From Penelope pileata (taxonomy: Eukaryota > Chordata > Aves > Galliformes > Cracidae), in the NCBI GenBank assembly GCA_013396635.1, contig WBMW01005650.1, positions 1,973,308 to 2,037,307 on the forward strand: DNA of 64,000 bases, written 5' to 3'. Position 1 is the first letter of the stretch. Every line of letters begins with the position of its first letter. Below the pieces are notes generated by a model. It did not search any database and was not told where the DNA came from. It saw only the letters and a program-made list of their open reading frames with translations. The position numbers were made by a program, and so were the translations under genes. Shown piece by piece: positions 63,001 to 64,000 of the stretch.

Positions 63001-63838
63001 CTTTAAAATATTCCTGCTTTACATTCACAACCCCTGTTTACCTCTTCTCTAAACTGTAGTGAAATGCAGTTAATGTGTTTCTTCCTTCTCAATAAACATA
63101 TTTTTAAAGGACATCTCTTAGTGAATAACTAAGAACAGAAACAAGTTCAATTCCCATTTGGCACTAGAAGACAACATGGTATCATTTTCAAATAATAAAC
63201 CCCATTTTTCCATGAAAATGAGACTGACATTCTCATTAAGTCACAGTGTACTAAATAATATGGTGAATGAGGGGAAAAAATCAGATTATTATTTTTTGTT
63301 TAGTTTCTCTCTTTCATTATAAATACCTTTCATCCAAACTGGAAATTTCAGAACTGGTTAGTCTGCTGCTAACCAATCTCCAACTGGACACTTCTACTAA
63401 GGAGTCATTAGGTTGGAAATGCAAATTAGTTCATTTGGAATTTTTATTAGCAATTACATAAAATTACCCAAGATTGTGTTTTTAGTACTACAGCATGTGT
63501 TTCATTAGCATGATAAAGATATATATTTCCTATCAGGAATGAGTGGAATTAGTTTTATTCTCAAACACTCCAACATTTAAAAGCAGTATTTTGACAATCT
63601 GTCAAGGTCTCACTCTGAAATATAATAGCTTTATTTTTAGTTCTCCAGATATTTATGACTTGTAAAAAACATAATTTACAAAAGAGATTTACCCTCACTG
63701 TCATAATCATCTGCAATTTCCTCTTCGACTCATTTGGCATCGGGTCATATTCTTCATTTCGCATGCTTTCTGGCTGCAGAACATAGCCAGTGCGTCCATT
63801 AAGTGAAAACAATGCATGGTTCAATTGCATGTATTTAT
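54052..63838 (-). CDS. PLCG2: Phospholipase C gamma 2, C-terminal part (last 6 coding exons)
   Basis: Coding exons on the minus strand are 63838-63693, 62655-62541, 61280-61113, 60214-60126, 54804-54620 and 54094-54052. Phases match at every junction. The product starts at the end of the catalytic Y-box (NHALFSLNGRTGYVLQPESM), passes through the C2 domain ([45 protein letters not shown]) and ends in a tail ESEEELYSSCRQLRKRQEEL to SNSKFYS. The tail distinguishes PLCG2 from PLCG1, whose C-terminus is different as far as I recall. The family hydrolyses PIP2 to IP3 and diacylglycerol downstream of B-cell and Fc receptors. The N-terminal PH, EF, X-box, SH2 and SH3 exons are off the right edge, so this entry is partial. 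Confidence 0.95.
54466..54482 (-). promoter_or_regulatory. CTCF-like motif in the last PLCG2 intron
   Basis: The minus strand reads GCCACTAGAGGCCAGCA, very close to the CTCF core (CCACTAGAGGGCAGCA, one mismatch). Confidence 0.45.
54620..54804 (-). CDS. PLCG2: PLCG2 exon: C-terminal coiled-coil tail
   Basis: Starts ESEEELYSSCRQLRKRQEEL after the acceptor TTTGAAG and ends ETCNR plus two bases before GTGGGT. The charged, heptad-like composition suggests a helix. It is separated from the previous exon by a 5.3 kb intron that contains the minisatellite and the duplicated block. Confidence 0.93.
55145..55371. repeat. 39-base minisatellite, about 5.8 perfect units
   Basis: The unit begins TCAGTATGTTGAGCAAAGGA and ends ATGGTGGATCCTA. 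Five full copies and one partial copy read as identical, starting at 55145 and then every 39 bases. Because 39 is divisible by three, both strands stay open across it (for example a YQYVEQRTANGGS repeat), but this is intronic and not a protein. Identity of the units points to recent expansion. Confidence 0.97.
56723..56767. repeat. Poly-A / (AAAG)n microsatellite
   Basis: A run of A followed by repeated AAAG. Such tracts often break assemblies, and the duplicated block begins at its right edge. Confidence 0.9.
56769..58365. repeat. Copy 1 of a 1,597-base direct duplication
   Basis: Every stretch I compared in this block recurs at +1598 (58367-59963), including poly-A and poly-T lengths. The only difference noticed is C at 57597 against A at 59195. 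It starts right after an A-rich/AAAG microsatellite and ends at a single N. Its internal open frames (for example 144 codons on minus at 56972-57406) match nothing I know. Confidence 0.97.
57770..57876. repeat. AT-rich low-complexity block
   Basis: About 100 bases of nearly pure A+T with repeated ATATATTAATATA-like words inside duplication copy 1. It is repeated at +1598 in copy 2. Confidence 0.7.
58366..58366. other. Single N at a probable contig join
   Basis: An undetermined base exactly between the two 1,597-base copies. Confidence 0.9.
58367..59963. repeat. Copy 2 of the 1,597-base duplication
   Basis: Begins GGCAGAACAGATGG immediately after the N and ends ...AACACGA, the same five bases that precede the N. 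The sequence then continues uniquely (GTAACTCAG). This geometry fits an unmerged overlap of two contigs. Confidence 0.97.
60126..60214 (-). CDS. PLCG2: PLCG2 exon: after C2
   Basis: The acceptor CTTTCAG completes [20 protein letters not shown] and the exon ends QQVL before GTGAGA. An AG seven bases further in (TTTTAG|GTC) would break the phase, so the first is chosen. Confidence 0.92.
61113..61280 (-). CDS. PLCG2: PLCG2 exon: C2 domain, second half
   Basis: The acceptor ATTACAG is followed by ATGACAATGGCC, completing NDNGLNPVWAPC. It continues through [20 protein letters not shown] and ends FPIKGIKS plus one base before GTAAGA. Length is 168 bases, phase 1 to phase 1. Confidence 0.94.
62541..62655 (-). 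CDS. PLCG2: PLCG2 exon: C2 domain, first half
   Basis: Translates [18 protein letters not shown] and on to EYDNNKFKTTVV plus one base. The acceptor is GAAG|GTTTTA and the donor is A|GTGAGT. It is only 115 bases, but conservation and phase make it certain. Confidence 0.93.
63693..63838 (-). CDS. PLCG2: PLCG2 exon: end of Y-box, start of C2
   Basis: The acceptor CCCTAG is followed by ATAAATACATGC (D-KYMQLNHALFSLNG) and the exon ends MIMTVR before GTAAAT. It covers the last catalytic-barrel strand, with GRTGYVLQPESMRNEEYDP. The next upstream exon should encode the WNAGCQ... segment and is not in the window. Confidence 0.93.
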
Positions 63839-64000
63839 CTAGGGAGAGAGTTAAACAGTCATAACAGAAAGATCCCCGTCTGAATAAAGGAAGTACCAGA
63901 CCAATGGCTCCTCTGTGCAATTCCTCCTGGTTGCCACTTCCTCAGAAAGAGCTGGAAATGTAAGCTGGAAGACTCACTTCCCTTCAGTAACTGAACCTGA

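Noticed and set aside
63839..64000. Next upstream PLCG2 exon
   Set aside because: The conserved segment before DKYMQ (WNAGCQ-type) is not encoded in the remaining bases on minus, so that exon is outside the window.

Overview
This is a vertebrate nuclear genome window, almost certainly from a bird and plausibly a galliform (chicken or turkey type). The bird signals are several CR1 retrotransposon 3' ends with their typical tails, short introns, and a compact block of three spliced genes in the order HSD17B2 (minus), SDR42E1 (plus), PLCG2 (minus). From general knowledge this is the same neighbourhood as human 16q23.3, read in the reverse orientation.

Layout. Positions 1 to about 22,740 are intergenic: AT-rich DNA with two clear CR1 copies (1145-1414 and 13945-14258), one pair of diverged repeats (2812-3130 and 7387-7735), and no gene I can support. 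HSD17B2 occupies 23086-32370 on the minus strand; its five coding exons join into a complete 384-residue reading frame, with a TATA box just upstream of the start codon and an AATAAA signal about 325 bases after the stop. From 32,415 to about 46,480 there is a 14 kb head-to-head spacer without a supported gene. A CpG island at 46480-46890 precedes SDR42E1, whose two coding exons (46975-47042 and 47206-48313) give a complete 391-residue protein. From about 48,820 to 51,390 lies a convergent spacer. The rest of the window is the 3' end of PLCG2 on the minus strand: its last six coding exons lie between 63838 and 54052, with a probable long 3' UTR reaching about 51,390. The upstream PLCG2 exons are outside the window.

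The three genes are not a pathway. HSD17B2 oxidises and inactivates sex steroids, SDR42E1 belongs to the extended short-chain dehydrogenase/3-beta-HSD-like group, and PLCG2 is the phospholipase C of haematopoietic signalling. HSD17B2 and SDR42E1 are both SDR enzymes, but of different subfamilies, so they need not be a recent tandem duplicate.

The most notable non-gene observations are: (i) a 1,597-base direct duplication split by a single N inside a PLCG2 intron, which looks like an unmerged contig overlap rather than biology; (ii) a perfect 39-base minisatellite of about 5.8 units in the same intron; (iii) a diverged, colinear repeat pair in the left intergenic region that is not CR1; (iv) two in-frame acceptors six bases apart at the last PLCG2 exon; and (v) CTCF-like motifs near the gene boundaries. 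I found no convincing new biological system.
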